From an uncultured Caryophanales bacterium (GTDB taxonomy: Bacteria > Bacillota_I > Bacilli_A > Acholeplasmatales > Anaeroplasmataceae): DNA of 50,579 nt. Below the pieces are notes generated by a model. The model did not search any database. It worked only from the letters and a program-made list of their open reading frames with translations, and was not told the DNA's origin. Location: the NCBI GenBank assembly GCA_946626535.1, contig CAMOUK010000007.1, positions 1-50,579 on the forward strand. Direction: 5' to 3'. This document shows, in pieces, positions 26,552 through 36,279 of this stretch. The position numbers and the translations under genes were made by a program. Position 1 is the stretch's first letter. Every line of letters begins with the position of its first letter.

Positions 26552-26580
26552 AAAAAGAAGATTTTAAATCTTCTTTTTTT
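26552..26580. terminator. Terminator between coaD and trpA
   Basis: Inverted repeat AAAAAGAAGATTT/AAATCTTCTTTTT, followed by T on the plus strand. The symmetric A-tract on the other side also allows it to end the trp operon. Confidence 0.8.
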
Positions 26581-26590
26581 ATTCATTTCT

Positions 26591-27370
26591 TTATTTTGCC
26601 TTATTGCAAGCCTCTACCATCTTTTTAGCATATTCATATATGTAGTTTGAAGCATTTTTCCCATATTTAGCAATTATTGACACTATAGCAGAGCCAACTA
26701 TCACACCATCTGATATTTTTGCCATATTATAGGCCTGTTCTTCATTTTTTATACCAAAGCCTATCGCAACTGGTGTTTTAGTATATTCTCTTATCTTTTT
26801 AACAATTTCTTCTAAATTAGAAGAAAATGTATCTCTCATACCTGTAACACCTAAAGATGATACTAAATAGATAAAGCCACTTGCACCCTCAGCAATTTTT
26901 TTAATTCTATCTTCACTTGTTGGGGCAATCATAGAAATAATAGTTTGATTATATTTTTCAGCAATAATTTGAGCCTCATCATGCTCCTCATATGGAAGAT
27001 CTGGAATGATTGTGCCTAGCATATTTAATTCTTGGCATTTTTTAAAAAATTTATCGTAGCCATATGAAAATACCGGATTAGCATAAGTCATAAAAACCAA
27101 AGGAAAATTAGGATGTTTTATTCTAATTTTTTTTACGCATTCAAATATTTTATCTGTCGTAGTTTTAGATTTTAAGGCTCTTATATCTGCCTCACTTATT
27201 ACCTCACCTTCAGCAATTGGATCTGAAAAGGGAATACCAAGCTCAATAAGTGATACACCTGCCTCTATTAGCTTATCTACAAATAATATTGTAGATTCTA
27301 AATCAGGATCACCAGCTGTAATAAAAGCGATAAAGGCTTTTTTCTTAAAAACATCATTAAAGCTATTCAC
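26591..27370 (-). CDS. trpA: Tryptophan synthase alpha chain
   Basis: Cleaves indole-3-glycerol phosphate to indole and glyceraldehyde 3-phosphate. The start is a GTG at 27370, supported by AAGGAG 8 nt upstream. The 259-residue TIM barrel shows [23 protein letters not shown] (catalytic Glu43) and PDLPYEE (catalytic Asp loop), and the phosphate-binding GFGIKNEEQ and GSAIV segments. The start overlaps trpB by 8 nt, coupling the two subunits of the complex. Last gene of the operon. Confidence 0.97.
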   Translation of the reverse strand: MNSFNDVFKKKAFIAFITAGDPDLESTILFVDKLIEAGVSLIELGIPFSDPIAEGEVISEADIRALKSKTTTDKIFECVKKIRIKHPNFPLVFMTYANPVFSYGYDKFFKKCQELNMLGTIIPDLPYEEHDEAQIIAEKYNQTIISMIAPTSEDRIKKIAEGASGFIYLVSSLGVTGMRDTFSSNLEEIVKKIREYTKTPVAIGFGIKNEEQAYNMAKISDGVIVGSAIVSIIAKYGKNASNYIYEYAKKMVEACNKAK

Positions 27371-28550
27371 TTAAATCACTCCTTCCAAGATATCTTCCAA
27401 TTGCTGCACAATCCTTATCACCTCTACCTGATAAATTAACAACAATTATTTGATCCTTTCTCATTTTAGGGGCAACCTTTAGACAATAAGCAACAGCGTG
27501 AGCTGATTCAATTGCCGGTATAATTCCTTCAGTTTGAGATAAAACTAAAAATGCATCTACTGCTTCCTTATCTGTAATTGGAACATATTTAGCTCTATTA
27601 ATTGAATTTAGGTAAGCATGCTCAGGGCCAATACCTGGATAATCTAGGCCAGCTGAAATAGAATATACCTCATCTATTTGACCATATTCATTTTGGCAGA
27701 ATAGTGATTTCATACCATGAAAAATACCAATTTTACCTTTAGCTATTGTTGCTGCATGCTCCTTTGTATCTATACCACGACCTGCAGCCTCACAGCCAAC
27801 AAGCTCAACTTCCTTATCATCAATAAAATTATAGAAGGCACCTATAGCATTAGAACCACCACCTACACAGGCAATTACCATATCAGGTAGCTTATTTTCT
27901 TTTTCTAATATTTGAGCCTTAATTTCTTTTGAAATAACAGATTGGAAATCTCTAACCATAGTTGGAAATGGATGTGGTCCCATAACTGAACCTAAAACAT
28001 ATAATGTATCATCCATTCTTTTACTCCATTCCTTCATAGCCTCATTAACAGCATCCTTTAAAACCTTAGTTCCAGATGTAACCTTATGGACCTTAGCTCC
28101 TAAAAGCTCCATTCTAAATACATTTAGAGCTTGACGTTTAGTATCTTCTTCACCCATAAAGATTTCACATTCAAGTCCTAAAAGTGCCGCACCTGTTGCG
28201 GTTGCAACACCATGCTGACCAGCACCAGTTTCAGCTATTACTCGAGTTTTTCCCATTCTTTTAGCTAATAATAATTGTCCTAAAACATTATTAATTTTAT
28301 GGCTTCCAGTATGATTTAAATCCTCTCTTTTTAAATATATTTTAGCGCCACCAAGCTTTTTTGTTAGCTTTTCTGCATAATATAGCATAGATGGTCTATT
28401 AGCATATTCTACTAACAATTTATTAAAATCCTTTATAAATTCAGGATCATTTTTATAATAATCATATGCCCTTTGAACCTCTAATACAGCATTCATTAAA
28501 GTCTCAGGTATATACTGTCCACCAAACTCTCCAAACTTAGTATTACTCAT
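27363..28550 (-). CDS. trpB: Tryptophan synthase beta chain
   Basis: PLP enzyme that joins indole and serine. The 395-residue protein is the TrpB1 type, with [13 protein letters not shown] at the N-terminus, the PLP lysine K85 in HTGSHKINN, and the phosphate-binding GGGSNAIG loop near 230-237. Overlaps trpCF by 8 nt at its start and trpA by 8 nt at its end. Confidence 0.98.
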   Translation of the reverse strand: MSNTKFGEFGGQYIPETLMNAVLEVQRAYDYYKNDPEFIKDFNKLLVEYANRPSMLYYAEKLTKKLGGAKIYLKREDLNHTGSHKINNVLGQLLLAKRMGKTRVIAETGAGQHGVATATGAALLGLECEIFMGEEDTKRQALNVFRMELLGAKVHKVTSGTKVLKDAVNEAMKEWSKRMDDTLYVLGSVMGPHPFPTMVRDFQSVISKEIKAQILEKENKLPDMVIACVGGGSNAIGAFYNFIDDKEVELVGCEAAGRGIDTKEHAATIAKGKIGIFHGMKSLFCQNEYGQIDEVYSISAGLDYPGIGPEHAYLNSINRAKYVPITDKEAVDAFLVLSQTEGIIPAIESAHAVAYCLKVAPKMRKDQIIVVNLSGRGDKDCAAIGRYLGRSDLSE

Positions 28551-29883
28551 AATCTCTAACCTTCTTAATTATTTCTTCCATTTTCTTATAATCCTTACAG
28601 CCATCTACTTCAACACCAGTTGAAATATCTATAGCGTAAGGATTTAAAAGTAAGATATCATCGATATTTGTAATATTTATTCCTCCAGCTAGGAAATAAG
28701 GCTTATTTTTTGCCATATTACGATATGTAGCCTTAATGCCTTGACCTGGCTCTTTAGAATCATACATTACATATTCAGCATATTTTGAACTTCTATATAC
28801 TGAAATTACTTCTATATCTACTTCTTCCTTTAATTCCTTTATGAAATCATCATCCTCATCACCATGAAGCTGAACGATATCAATAGCACCATTTTTAACA
28901 ATCTTAGCTATAAAATTGACACTTTGATTTTGAAATACTCCTATTACTCTAATACTAGGATCTAAATTCTTCTTTAGTCTTAAGGCTTCAGTCATTGTAA
29001 TCTTTCTTTTTGAGCTTTTTACAAAGACAAAGCCAATATAGTCTGGTAATAGCTTATTTACATATTCAATATCTTCTTTTCTTCTAATTCCACAAAATTT
29101 AATTTTAGGCATAGCTATAGCTTTCCTATATTTTAATAATTCTAAATAAGGATTATCAGCTTTCATTAATGCTTCACCTATTAAAGCACCATTTAAGCCT
29201 GCCCTTTTTATTTTTTTAACCTCTTCAATTGATTTAACACCAGATTCACTAATCATATAGATATCTGGATATTTTTTTCTTAAGCTTAATGCATTTTCAA
29301 AATCTACGCTAAAATCCTTTAAATTTCTATTATTGACACCTATAACCTTAGCACCTACATTAATAGCTCTTTTAATTTCTTCTTCATCGTGAGCCTCAAC
29401 TAAAGCACACATTCCAAGCTCATGGACTAAATCTAGGTATCTTTGTAATTCATCATCATTTAATATTGAACAAATAAGTAAAACAACATCTGCCCCTATT
29501 TTTTTAGATTCGTATATTTGATATTCACTAAATATAAAATCCTTTCTAAGCATTAAAGAGCCCACATTTTTTCTTATATTTATAAAATGCTCATTACTTC
29601 CTAAAAAATAATTAGGCTCGGTAAGGCATGATATTACATCACAGCCTGCCTCATTATATTTTTTAGCAATTTCTAAATACGGATAATCATTAGATATTAT
29701 TCCTTTAGATGGGCTAGCCTTCTTACATTCAGTAAAAAATATGAAATCTTTTTTCTTGCATAAATCATATAACTTATATTCTTTTTCTACTATAATATCT
29801 TTCTTTAGCTCATCTAAAGGAACTTCATTCATTATTTTTTTATAATCTTCTTTTCTCTTATTTACAATCTCATCTAATATCAT
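28543..29883 (-). CDS. trpCF: Fused indole-3-glycerol phosphate synthase / phosphoribosylanthranilate isomerase
   Basis: Bifunctional 446-residue protein carrying out two consecutive tryptophan steps. The ATG at 29883 is used; an in-frame TTG four codons earlier has no ribosome site. The N-terminal TrpC barrel (about 1-250) has [13 protein letters not shown] and [11 protein letters not shown]; the C-terminal TrpF barrel (about 255-445) has [22 protein letters not shown] and [10 protein letters not shown]. The same fusion occurs in enteric bacteria and some Bacillota. Overlaps trpD by 14 nt. Confidence 0.96.
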   Translation of the reverse strand: MILDEIVNKRKEDYKKIMNEVPLDELKKDIIVEKEYKLYDLCKKKDFIFFTECKKASPSKGIISNDYPYLEIAKKYNEAGCDVISCLTEPNYFLGSNEHFINIRKNVGSLMLRKDFIFSEYQIYESKKIGADVVLLICSILNDDELQRYLDLVHELGMCALVEAHDEEEIKRAINVGAKVIGVNNRNLKDFSVDFENALSLRKKYPDIYMISESGVKSIEEVKKIKRAGLNGALIGEALMKADNPYLELLKYRKAIAMPKIKFCGIRRKEDIEYVNKLLPDYIGFVFVKSSKRKITMTEALRLKKNLDPSIRVIGVFQNQSVNFIAKIVKNGAIDIVQLHGDEDDDFIKELKEEVDIEVISVYRSSKYAEYVMYDSKEPGQGIKATYRNMAKNKPYFLAGGINITNIDDILLLNPYAIDISTGVEVDGCKDYKKMEEIIKKVRDYE

Positions 29884-30880
29884 TTGTAGCCTCAATTAAT
29901 TTATTAAGAGTTTCTAATGATTTTTTAGTATCTATCGCATTTTCTACTTCCTTAATAGCATCTTTAATACTGATGCCTTTATATATATGTAAAGCACAGG
30001 CTGAATTTAAAACTACAACATCTCTTTTTGGTCCTTTTTTACCATTTAAGATATCTAGAGCAATTTGTTTATTAATTTCTGGTTCACCACCAACTAAATC
30101 CTCATGTTTAGATAATTTAATTCCATAATCTTCAGGATTTAGCTCATATTCATCAATTTTGCTACCATCTCTAAATTCAGCAACGTAGGTATTTGCTGCA
30201 ACGCTTAGCTCATCAACCCCATCAAGACCGTAAACTACCATTGCACCCTTTAAGCCCTTACCCTTTAATGCTTCAGCAACAGGTCTAACAAGCTCCTTTT
30301 TATATACACCTAAAACCATGTATTTAGCATTCATTGGATTAATAAGTGGTCCCATAATATTATAGATAGTTTTAATACCTAAGGCCTTTCTAATAGGTCC
30401 AACAAATCTCATTGCCTTATGATATACTGGGGCATATAAAAATACCATTCCAGCCTTATCTAAAACTTCTTTAGCGTGCTTTGAGGCAAAATCAAATTTA
30501 ACGCCTAAGGCATCAAATAAATCACCAGAGCCACATTTAGATGATACACTTCTATTTCCATGCTTTGCTACCTTAACACCACAAGATGCGCTAACTATAG
30601 CTGAAACTGATGATATATTAAACGAAAATGATCTATCTCCTCCTGTACCTACGATATCTAAAACATCGTAGCCTGGATCTATAATTTCAGCAACCTCCAT
30701 CATCGCACGTGAAGCACCTATAATTTCAGTTGGTGTTTCACCCTTAATAGATAGAGCTGTTAGAAACGCTCCAGTTAATGATGGCTCAGCCTCATTTTTC
30801 ATTATTGTAAGGATAGCATCAAATGCTTCTGTTTCTGTTAAATTTTTTCCTTCAGTTAATTTTAATAATAAGTCCTTCAT
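29870..30880 (-). CDS. trpD: Anthranilate phosphoribosyltransferase
   Basis: Transfers phosphoribose to anthranilate. Start: an ATG at 30889 overlaps the trpG stop but has no spacer after GGGAG, while the ATG at 30880 has 9 nt, so 30880 is preferred (336 residues). The PRPP-binding DIVGTGGDRSFSFNIS and the KHGNRSVSSKCGSGD segment are diagnostic. Between trpG and the trpCF fusion. Confidence 0.96.
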   Translation of the reverse strand: MKDLLLKLTEGKNLTETEAFDAILTIMKNEAEPSLTGAFLTALSIKGETPTEIIGASRAMMEVAEIIDPGYDVLDIVGTGGDRSFSFNISSVSAIVSASCGVKVAKHGNRSVSSKCGSGDLFDALGVKFDFASKHAKEVLDKAGMVFLYAPVYHKAMRFVGPIRKALGIKTIYNIMGPLINPMNAKYMVLGVYKKELVRPVAEALKGKGLKGAMVVYGLDGVDELSVAANTYVAEFRDGSKIDEYELNPEDYGIKLSKHEDLVGGEPEINKQIALDILNGKKGPKRDVVVLNSACALHIYKGISIKDAIKEVENAIDTKKSLETLNKLIEATNDIR

Positions 30881-30885
30881 ATTAA

Positions 30886-31443
30886 TCATCTCCCAAAAAA
30901 GTTTTCTAATATCTTCATTCCATCTATTGTTAAAATTGATTCTGGATGGAATTGTAATCCATATATTGGATAAGTTTTATGCTTAACTGCCATAATTTCA
31001 TCATCTAAGGTTTTAGCTATAACATCAAGCTTATCACTTTTACCAAGAGCTATTAAGGAATGATATCTTGCAACTACTATATTTTTATTTAATCCTTTAA
31101 ATAAATCTATACTATTATCAACTATAATATTATCCTTCTTACCATGATAAATTCTTTTCGCATTAGTTATTTTATAGCCAAATACCTCGCATATAGCTTG
31201 ATGACCTAGACAAATTCCTAAAATAGGAATATTAGTTATATTTTTAATTAATTCTTCAATTATACCAGCATCTTCTGGTCTTCCAGGTCCTGGTGATATA
31301 ACTATGTGACTTGGATTTAATTTTTTTATTTCATCTACAGTTAATTCATCATTTTTTATAACCTTAATATCAGGATTTATCGTTCCAATATATTGATATA
31401 GGTTATAGGAAAAAGAATCATAATTATCAATTAAAAGTATCAT
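30886..31443 (-). CDS. trpG: Anthranilate synthase glutamine amidotransferase component
   Basis: Supplies ammonia to TrpE by hydrolysing glutamine. The 185-residue class I amidotransferase has IDNYDSFSYNLYQYIG at the start, the nucleophile Cys78 in GICLGHQ, and the HPESI catalytic His/Glu near residue 166. It begins one nucleotide after trpE ends. TrpG may also serve PabB, but no pab genes are in the window. Confidence 0.96.
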   Translation of the reverse strand: MILLIDNYDSFSYNLYQYIGTINPDIKVIKNDELTVDEIKKLNPSHIVISPGPGRPEDAGIIEELIKNITNIPILGICLGHQAICEVFGYKITNAKRIYHGKKDNIIVDNSIDLFKGLNKNIVVARYHSLIALGKSDKLDVIAKTLDDEIMAVKHKTYPIYGLQFHPESILTIDGMKILENFFGR

Positions 31444-31444
31444 A

Positions 31445-32875
31445 TTAAATCCTTTCCATAGCCTTAAATGTAGCCATTGCCTTATTTTGTGTTTCTAAAA
31501 ATTCAGATTTAACATTTGAATCTATAACTATTCCTCCACCAGCCTGCAAGAATACATCATCATTTTTCTTAATTATTGTTCTTATAACGATACACATATT
31601 CATATTATCTGTAAAATCGATATAGCCTAAGCCTCCACCATAAATTCCTCTTCTACACTTTTCTAATGAATCTATAATTTGACATGCCTTAAGCTTTGGT
31701 GCCCCTGAAAGTGTACCTGCTGGAAGTATTGAATTTAGTACATCTATACTTGATAGATTGTCCTTAACTATACCTTTTACAGTTGATGCGATATGCATAA
31801 CATGTGAATATCTTAAAATCTTTTGATATTCAACAACCTTAACAGTTCCAAATTTTGAAACTCTACCTATATCATTTCTTCCAAGGTCTACTAGCATATT
31901 ATGTTCTGCAAGCTCTTTTTCATCATTTTTTAGTTCTTCTTCTAGTTGTAAATCCTCTTCAAGAGTTTTTCCTCTAGGTCTAGTTCCTGCAATTGGGAAA
32001 GTCGTTATTTCATCATTTTCCTTTGAAACTAATGTTTCTGGTGAACAGCCTGCAATTTCTAATTCATCATTTTTATAATAATACATATAAGGTGATGGAT
32101 TAATTGTTCTTAAAGCTCTATAAGCATTAAACAAGCTTCCTTTCATCTTGCCTTCAAATCTTCTAGAAAAGACTGATTGGAATATATCGCCATCATAAAT
32201 ATGCTTCTTTACTATGTTTATCTTATTTTCATATTCTTCATAATTATCTATAGATTCAGGCTTTTTTATTATTTCATTTTTCTTTTCATCTAAAGAAGGT
32301 GTTTTAGTTATTAATTCTTTTATTTTACTTATATCATCTAAAGCCTTTTTATAATTATTTTCTAAATCATTAGTTTTAATATTTACAATGATATATATTT
32401 TTTGAGTATAAGAATCAAAACATATTACCTTATCAAAAACTAAAAATTCATAATCGTTAAATTTAGCCTCATCTTCTGATTTTAATATTAGCTTCTTCTC
32501 AAAATATTTATATGAATCATAGGCTGCATAGCCTATTAACCCTCCACAAAATGGTGGCATATTTTTTAATTTAGGAGCTCTAAAATTACTTAAAAGCTTT
32601 TTAACCTCATCAAAAGGTTTATCGGACTTAAATTCTTTACCATCTAAATTAACTATATAATCCTTACAAGAAATCATATGGATTGGATTATAGCCTAAAT
32701 ATGAATATCTACCAGAATTATTTTGTTCAACTGATTCTAATAAATAAAATTTATCATATTCTTCTTTAATATTTCTTAATACATTTAAAGGAGTTGTAAA
32801 ATCTGAATACATCTCATCTTTAATTGGAACTATATCATAATTTAAATAATTCTTTAATTCTTCAATTGTAATCAT
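31445..32875 (-). CDS. trpE: Anthranilate synthase component I
   Basis: Converts chorismate and ammonia to anthranilate. The 476-residue chorismate-binding enzyme has IFQSVFSRRFEG, GTRPRGKT and LVDLGRNDIGRVS plus the C-terminal LQAGGGIV motif. LLES at 45-48 is the tryptophan-binding element of feedback-sensitive TrpE, which argues against PabB. AAGGAGG precedes the ATG. First gene of the operon; a Trp T-box leader ends 20 nt upstream. Confidence 0.97.
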   Translation of the reverse strand: MITIEELKNYLNYDIVPIKDEMYSDFTTPLNVLRNIKEEYDKFYLLESVEQNNSGRYSYLGYNPIHMISCKDYIVNLDGKEFKSDKPFDEVKKLLSNFRAPKLKNMPPFCGGLIGYAAYDSYKYFEKKLILKSEDEAKFNDYEFLVFDKVICFDSYTQKIYIIVNIKTNDLENNYKKALDDISKIKELITKTPSLDEKKNEIIKKPESIDNYEEYENKINIVKKHIYDGDIFQSVFSRRFEGKMKGSLFNAYRALRTINPSPYMYYYKNDELEIAGCSPETLVSKENDEITTFPIAGTRPRGKTLEEDLQLEEELKNDEKELAEHNMLVDLGRNDIGRVSKFGTVKVVEYQKILRYSHVMHIASTVKGIVKDNLSSIDVLNSILPAGTLSGAPKLKACQIIDSLEKCRRGIYGGGLGYIDFTDNMNMCIVIRTIIKKNDDVFLQAGGGIVIDSNVKSEFLETQNKAMATFKAMERI

Positions 32876-32895
32876 CTTTAAGACCTCCTTAAAAT

Positions 32896-32928
32896 AAAAA
32901 AAACACTTATCCTATAAAGGACAAGTGT
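32896..32928 (-). terminator. Regulated terminator of the T-box leader
   Basis: Ten-bp stem ACACTTGTCC/GGATAAGTGT (one G-U pair) with a 6-nt loop and seven T on the minus strand, between the T-box motif and trpE. It is the alternative to the antiterminator that uncharged tRNA-Trp should stabilise. Confidence 0.9.
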
Positions 32929-33145
32929 GTAAATTTCACCTGCGGTACCACCTTAATTGACTAAAAAAGCCCACCTCATTCGAATGCCATCACATTCTAG
33001 CTCTATAACGGGAGCTCCCGGTATTAGCTACTATAATTCACCTCTACCCTCAAAGGCCCACTTCTATATTCGCTTATTATAGCTATTCCACCACCAGCTA
33101 CTCTCTTTAAATGCGCTATATAGCTAACTTCCTTCTCTTCGGTTT
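32897..33145 (-). promoter_or_regulatory. Tryptophan T-box riboswitch
   Basis: A full T-box leader on the minus strand. The conserved antiterminator motif AAGGTGGTACCGCA is at 32941-32954. Stem I has the apical GAGAGTAGCTGGTGG segment. The specifier codon is TGG (Trp) at 33058-33060, placed nine nucleotides before the end of GCCTTTGAG, which matches the distance in known leaders. It senses uncharged tRNA-Trp and lets transcription continue into trpE. The following base is G rather than the common A. Confidence 0.92.
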
Positions 33146-33150
33146 GTTAT

Positions 33151-33179
33151 ATTTTATTACGATAATTTAAAATAGTCAA
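33151..33179 (-). promoter_or_regulatory. Promoter of the T-box leader and trp operon
   Basis: -35 TTGACT (33174-33179), 17-nt spacer, -10 TAAAAT (33151-33156) on the minus strand; transcription would start about 7 nt later, right before Stem I. The rest of the 394-nt gap between trpE and the carboxypeptidase gene holds only this, the T-box and a terminator. Confidence 0.75.
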
Positions 33180-33212
33180 CTATTATTTGATAAAAATTTT
33201 ATTTATAAATAA

Positions 33213-33257
33213 AAAAATCTAATTTTCGTTTAATTTTAAACCAAAAGCTAGATTTTT
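33213..33257 (-). terminator. Intrinsic terminator after the M32 carboxypeptidase gene
   Basis: Long imperfect stem-loop (outer AAAATCTA/TAGATTTT, inner TTTT and GTTTAA pairs) followed by T on the minus strand, just past the stop. Confidence 0.7.
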
Positions 33258-33269
33258 ATTTTAATATTT

Positions 33270-34757
33270 TTAGATATTATATATTTTTTTGAATTTATCC
33301 TTTAGATAATCGATATAATAATTAGGATTAAAATCTTCTCCTGTTGCTAGCTTAAGTACCTCTAGTTGAGATTTAGATCTTCCATATTTATGAACGTGTT
33401 CCTTTAGCCAATTATTAATAGGCTTAAAGTCACCCTTTTCCATTAATGCATCAATATCTAAATCCTTTTTCATATAATGGTAGAATTGAGCTGACATCGC
33501 ACTACCTAAGGCATATGTTGGAAAATAACCAAAGCCACTTGTCCAGTGAACATCCTGGAAAGCTCCTTCCTTTAGGTTATTTGGTGTTGAATTTAGATAC
33601 TTTTTCATTAAATCATTAAATGTCTTTTCAACATCTTCTGCCTTAATTTCTCCACTAAATAGCATCTTTTCAATTTTATATCTAATAATTATATGAAATG
33701 GATAAGTTAGCTCATCAGCTTCTGTTCTAATTGGTTGATTAGATACATCATTAACATAATAATAGATATCATCAAATGTATAATCCTTTAATTCTTCCTT
33801 AAATAAATCCTTTAAAATTGGATATAAATATTTAATAAAGGCCTTTGATCTACCTAAATAGTTTTCATAGAAGCGTGATTGAGATTCATGCATAGCACAT
33901 GAAGCTCCACCCATTAAGGCTGATTCAGAAAATCTTGGGTCATTTTGAAGCTCATAGGTTGCGTGACCCACCTCATGCATTACGGAAAATAGATTAGAGA
34001 AAAGTAGCTTTTCTTCATATCTAGTTGTCGTTCTAACATCATTACAGTTAATACCATTAGTAAATGGATGAATAGTTTCACCAACGCAGCCAACTGTATC
34101 ATCATAGCCCATTAAATCACAAATAAGTCTAGTAAGCTTTTTTTGCTTATCTATATCAAATTTAATATCTTTTATTTTTTCATTATATTTTTTAGGGGCA
34201 GCTAATATTTTCTTTACTAAAGGTAATATTTCTTTTTCAATTAAATCAAATAATTTATCATATTCCTTTGATGTAAATGATTCTTCCATATCATCAAGTA
34301 TTACATCGTAGCCTTCTAATTTTTCAGCTAGATAATTAGCCTTTTTCGCCTCAACACCAACTAATAAATTTAAATCATTAATGAAATCATTGAAATTTAG
34401 AGTATCTCTAGCCTCTTCCCAAGATAAGGAAGCTGAATCTATTAAATCAACCTCTTCATAGATTAATTCCTTTGGAATTCTTCTTTGTTTTAATAAATCC
34501 TTATATTCTCTATTTATTTTTTGTTTTAATAAATCATCTAAGCTATCATCTTTTGTTAGAGATTCTAAAATATTAAAATATTCATCAGATGTAGTTATTT
34601 CGATTATTTTTTTTACAAAATATGATGAAACCTCTAAAGAGGTCTTTTTGTCCTTCTTTGGACAAACAGTTTCTTCATCATACGAGATAATAAAATCTGC
34701 ATATCTATAAATCTTTAATAATTCTTGATCCTTTAAATATTTTTCTAAATTAGTCAT
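33270..34757 (-). CDS. M32-family metallocarboxypeptidase
   Basis: Thermostable-carboxypeptidase-1-type zinc enzyme that removes C-terminal residues from peptides in the cytoplasm. The 495 residues include the zinc motif HEVGH (H261, H265), the third ligand E291 in HESQSR, and the family-specific IHPFTN and DVRTTTRY segments (230-246). No signal peptide. Good GGAGGAG before the ATG; the start overlaps the upstream FAD protein gene by 8 nt. Confidence 0.93.
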   Translation of the reverse strand: MTNLEKYLKDQELLKIYRYADFIISYDEETVCPKKDKKTSLEVSSYFVKKIIEITTSDEYFNILESLTKDDSLDDLLKQKINREYKDLLKQRRIPKELIYEEVDLIDSASLSWEEARDTLNFNDFINDLNLLVGVEAKKANYLAEKLEGYDVILDDMEESFTSKEYDKLFDLIEKEILPLVKKILAAPKKYNEKIKDIKFDIDKQKKLTRLICDLMGYDDTVGCVGETIHPFTNGINCNDVRTTTRYEEKLLFSNLFSVMHEVGHATYELQNDPRFSESALMGGASCAMHESQSRFYENYLGRSKAFIKYLYPILKDLFKEELKDYTFDDIYYYVNDVSNQPIRTEADELTYPFHIIIRYKIEKMLFSGEIKAEDVEKTFNDLMKKYLNSTPNNLKEGAFQDVHWTSGFGYFPTYALGSAMSAQFYHYMKKDLDIDALMEKGDFKPINNWLKEHVHKYGRSKSQLEVLKLATGEDFNPNYYIDYLKDKFKKIYNI

Positions 34758-36279
34758 TTTCTCCTCCTTTAGCTATTTTCATTGCGACCTTAAGGCCATC
34801 TAAGGCAGCTGATGTAATACCACCAGCATAGCCTGCACCCTCACCAACTGGATAGATACCCTTTATGCTTGTCTCATAATTTTCATCTCTTTTTATTCTT
34901 ACTGGAGATGATGATCTAGATTCAATACCTATAAGTATTCCATCATCATAGGCAAAGCCCTTAAGCTTCTTATCAAATTCTTTAATACCACCCTTTAAGC
35001 CTTCTATAACAAAATCTGGTAGGCATTTTGATAAATCAGCAAATTTTACACCATGAGGATAGGTAGTTTTAACACTTCTAAAGTCATTTGCGATATCGCC
35101 ATTTAAAAATTCCTTTATTAAATTTGCAGGAGCCTTATAATCACCTGATATTTCAAAGGCCTTCTTTTCATATTTTTCTTGATAATCAAGGCCATCTAAT
35201 ACTGACGCTTTATAATAATCTTTAGGTAATACATCAACTAATATCGCGCTATTAGAATTAGTATTATCTCTTTTATTATTACTCATACCATTTGTTACTA
35301 TCGTATTTGGCTCTGAAGCAGATGCTAAAACATAGCCACCTGGGCACATACAAAATGTGTAGATACCTCGATTATTTAAATGGCAGGCTAAATTATAATA
35401 AGCAGGTGGTAAATCCTTATAAAATTTACCATATTGAGACTCATTTATTAAATTAGCTGGATGTTCTACTCTAACGCCCATTGAAAAGGCCTTAGGCTCC
35501 ATTTCAATTTTTAAATCATTATATAGATGCTTAATTGTATCTCTTGCTGAATGGCCAATACATAAAAGTAAATCATTAGTGATAATAGGCTCTAAATCAG
35601 ATACATAAACCTCTAAATCAGCATTTATCTTTTTTACATCTAAAAATTGATGGTCAAAATAAAAGGTTCCACCTAATGATATTATTTCTTTTCTAATGTT
35701 TTCTACAACAATTCTTAAAACATCAGTTCCTATATGTGGCTTAGCCTCATATAAAATATCTTCATGGGCTCCATGAATATAAAATTCATTTAAAATAAAT
35801 TTTATTAATGGATTTTTAACATTTGTCGTAAGCTTACCATCAGAAAAAGTTCCAGCTCCTCCTTCTCCAAATTGAACATTAGAATTAGGATTTAGCTTTT
35901 TATTATTTAAAAAATCATTAACATTTTCGACTCTTTTTTCAATAGTAGAGCCTCTTTCAACAATTATAGGATTTGCCCCACAGCGTGCTAGGTATAAGCT
36001 AGCAAAAATACCTGCAGGACCAAAGCCTACAACTACAGGGCTTTTTTTATTCCATTTAGGATAATCTAAGCTTATTTTTTCTTCTACATATTTCTTTTCA
36101 TTTTTTAGATTAAGTGGTGTATCTATAGCAAGCTTATATATAACCTTAACATCTTCTTTTTTTCTAGCATCTATAGATTTTCTTAAAATCTTATATTTAT
36201 TAGTTTTATATTTATTTAATACCTTTTCATCTAAATTATCCTTAGGACTTATTTTAAAATTATCAATTTCATAAATCAT
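34750..36279 (-). CDS. FAD-dependent dehydrogenase of the COG2509 type
   Basis: A 509-residue predicted flavoprotein. An N-terminal region (about 1-75) precedes the FAD-binding VVVGFGPAGIFASLYLA; FGEGGAGTFSDGKL near 138-151 and the C-terminal GEGAGYAGGITSAA are family hallmarks. The reaction is uncharacterised. It overlaps the YhiN-like gene by 4 nt (ATGA) and the carboxypeptidase gene by 8 nt, so three unrelated-looking enzymes are co-translated. Confidence 0.85.
   Translation of the reverse strand: MIYEIDNFKISPKDNLDEKVLNKYKTNKYKILRKSIDARKKEDVKVIYKLAIDTPLNLKNEKKYVEEKISLDYPKWNKKSPVVVGFGPAGIFASLYLARCGANPIIVERGSTIEKRVENVNDFLNNKKLNPNSNVQFGEGGAGTFSDGKLTTNVKNPLIKFILNEFYIHGAHEDILYEAKPHIGTDVLRIVVENIRKEIISLGGTFYFDHQFLDVKKINADLEVYVSDLEPIITNDLLLCIGHSARDTIKHLYNDLKIEMEPKAFSMGVRVEHPANLINESQYGKFYKDLPPAYYNLACHLNNRGIYTFCMCPGGYVLASASEPNTIVTNGMSNNKRDNTNSNSAILVDVLPKDYYKASVLDGLDYQEKYEKKAFEISGDYKAPANLIKEFLNGDIANDFRSVKTTYPHGVKFADLSKCLPDFVIEGLKGGIKEFDKKLKGFAYDDGILIGIESRSSSPVRIKRDENYETSIKGIYPVGEGAGYAGGITSAALDGLKVAMKIAKGGEND

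Noticed and set aside
28543..29883. Possible frameshift joining separate trpC and trpF genes
   Set aside because: The frame is continuous and both domains are complete; the TrpC-TrpF fusion is known in other bacteria.
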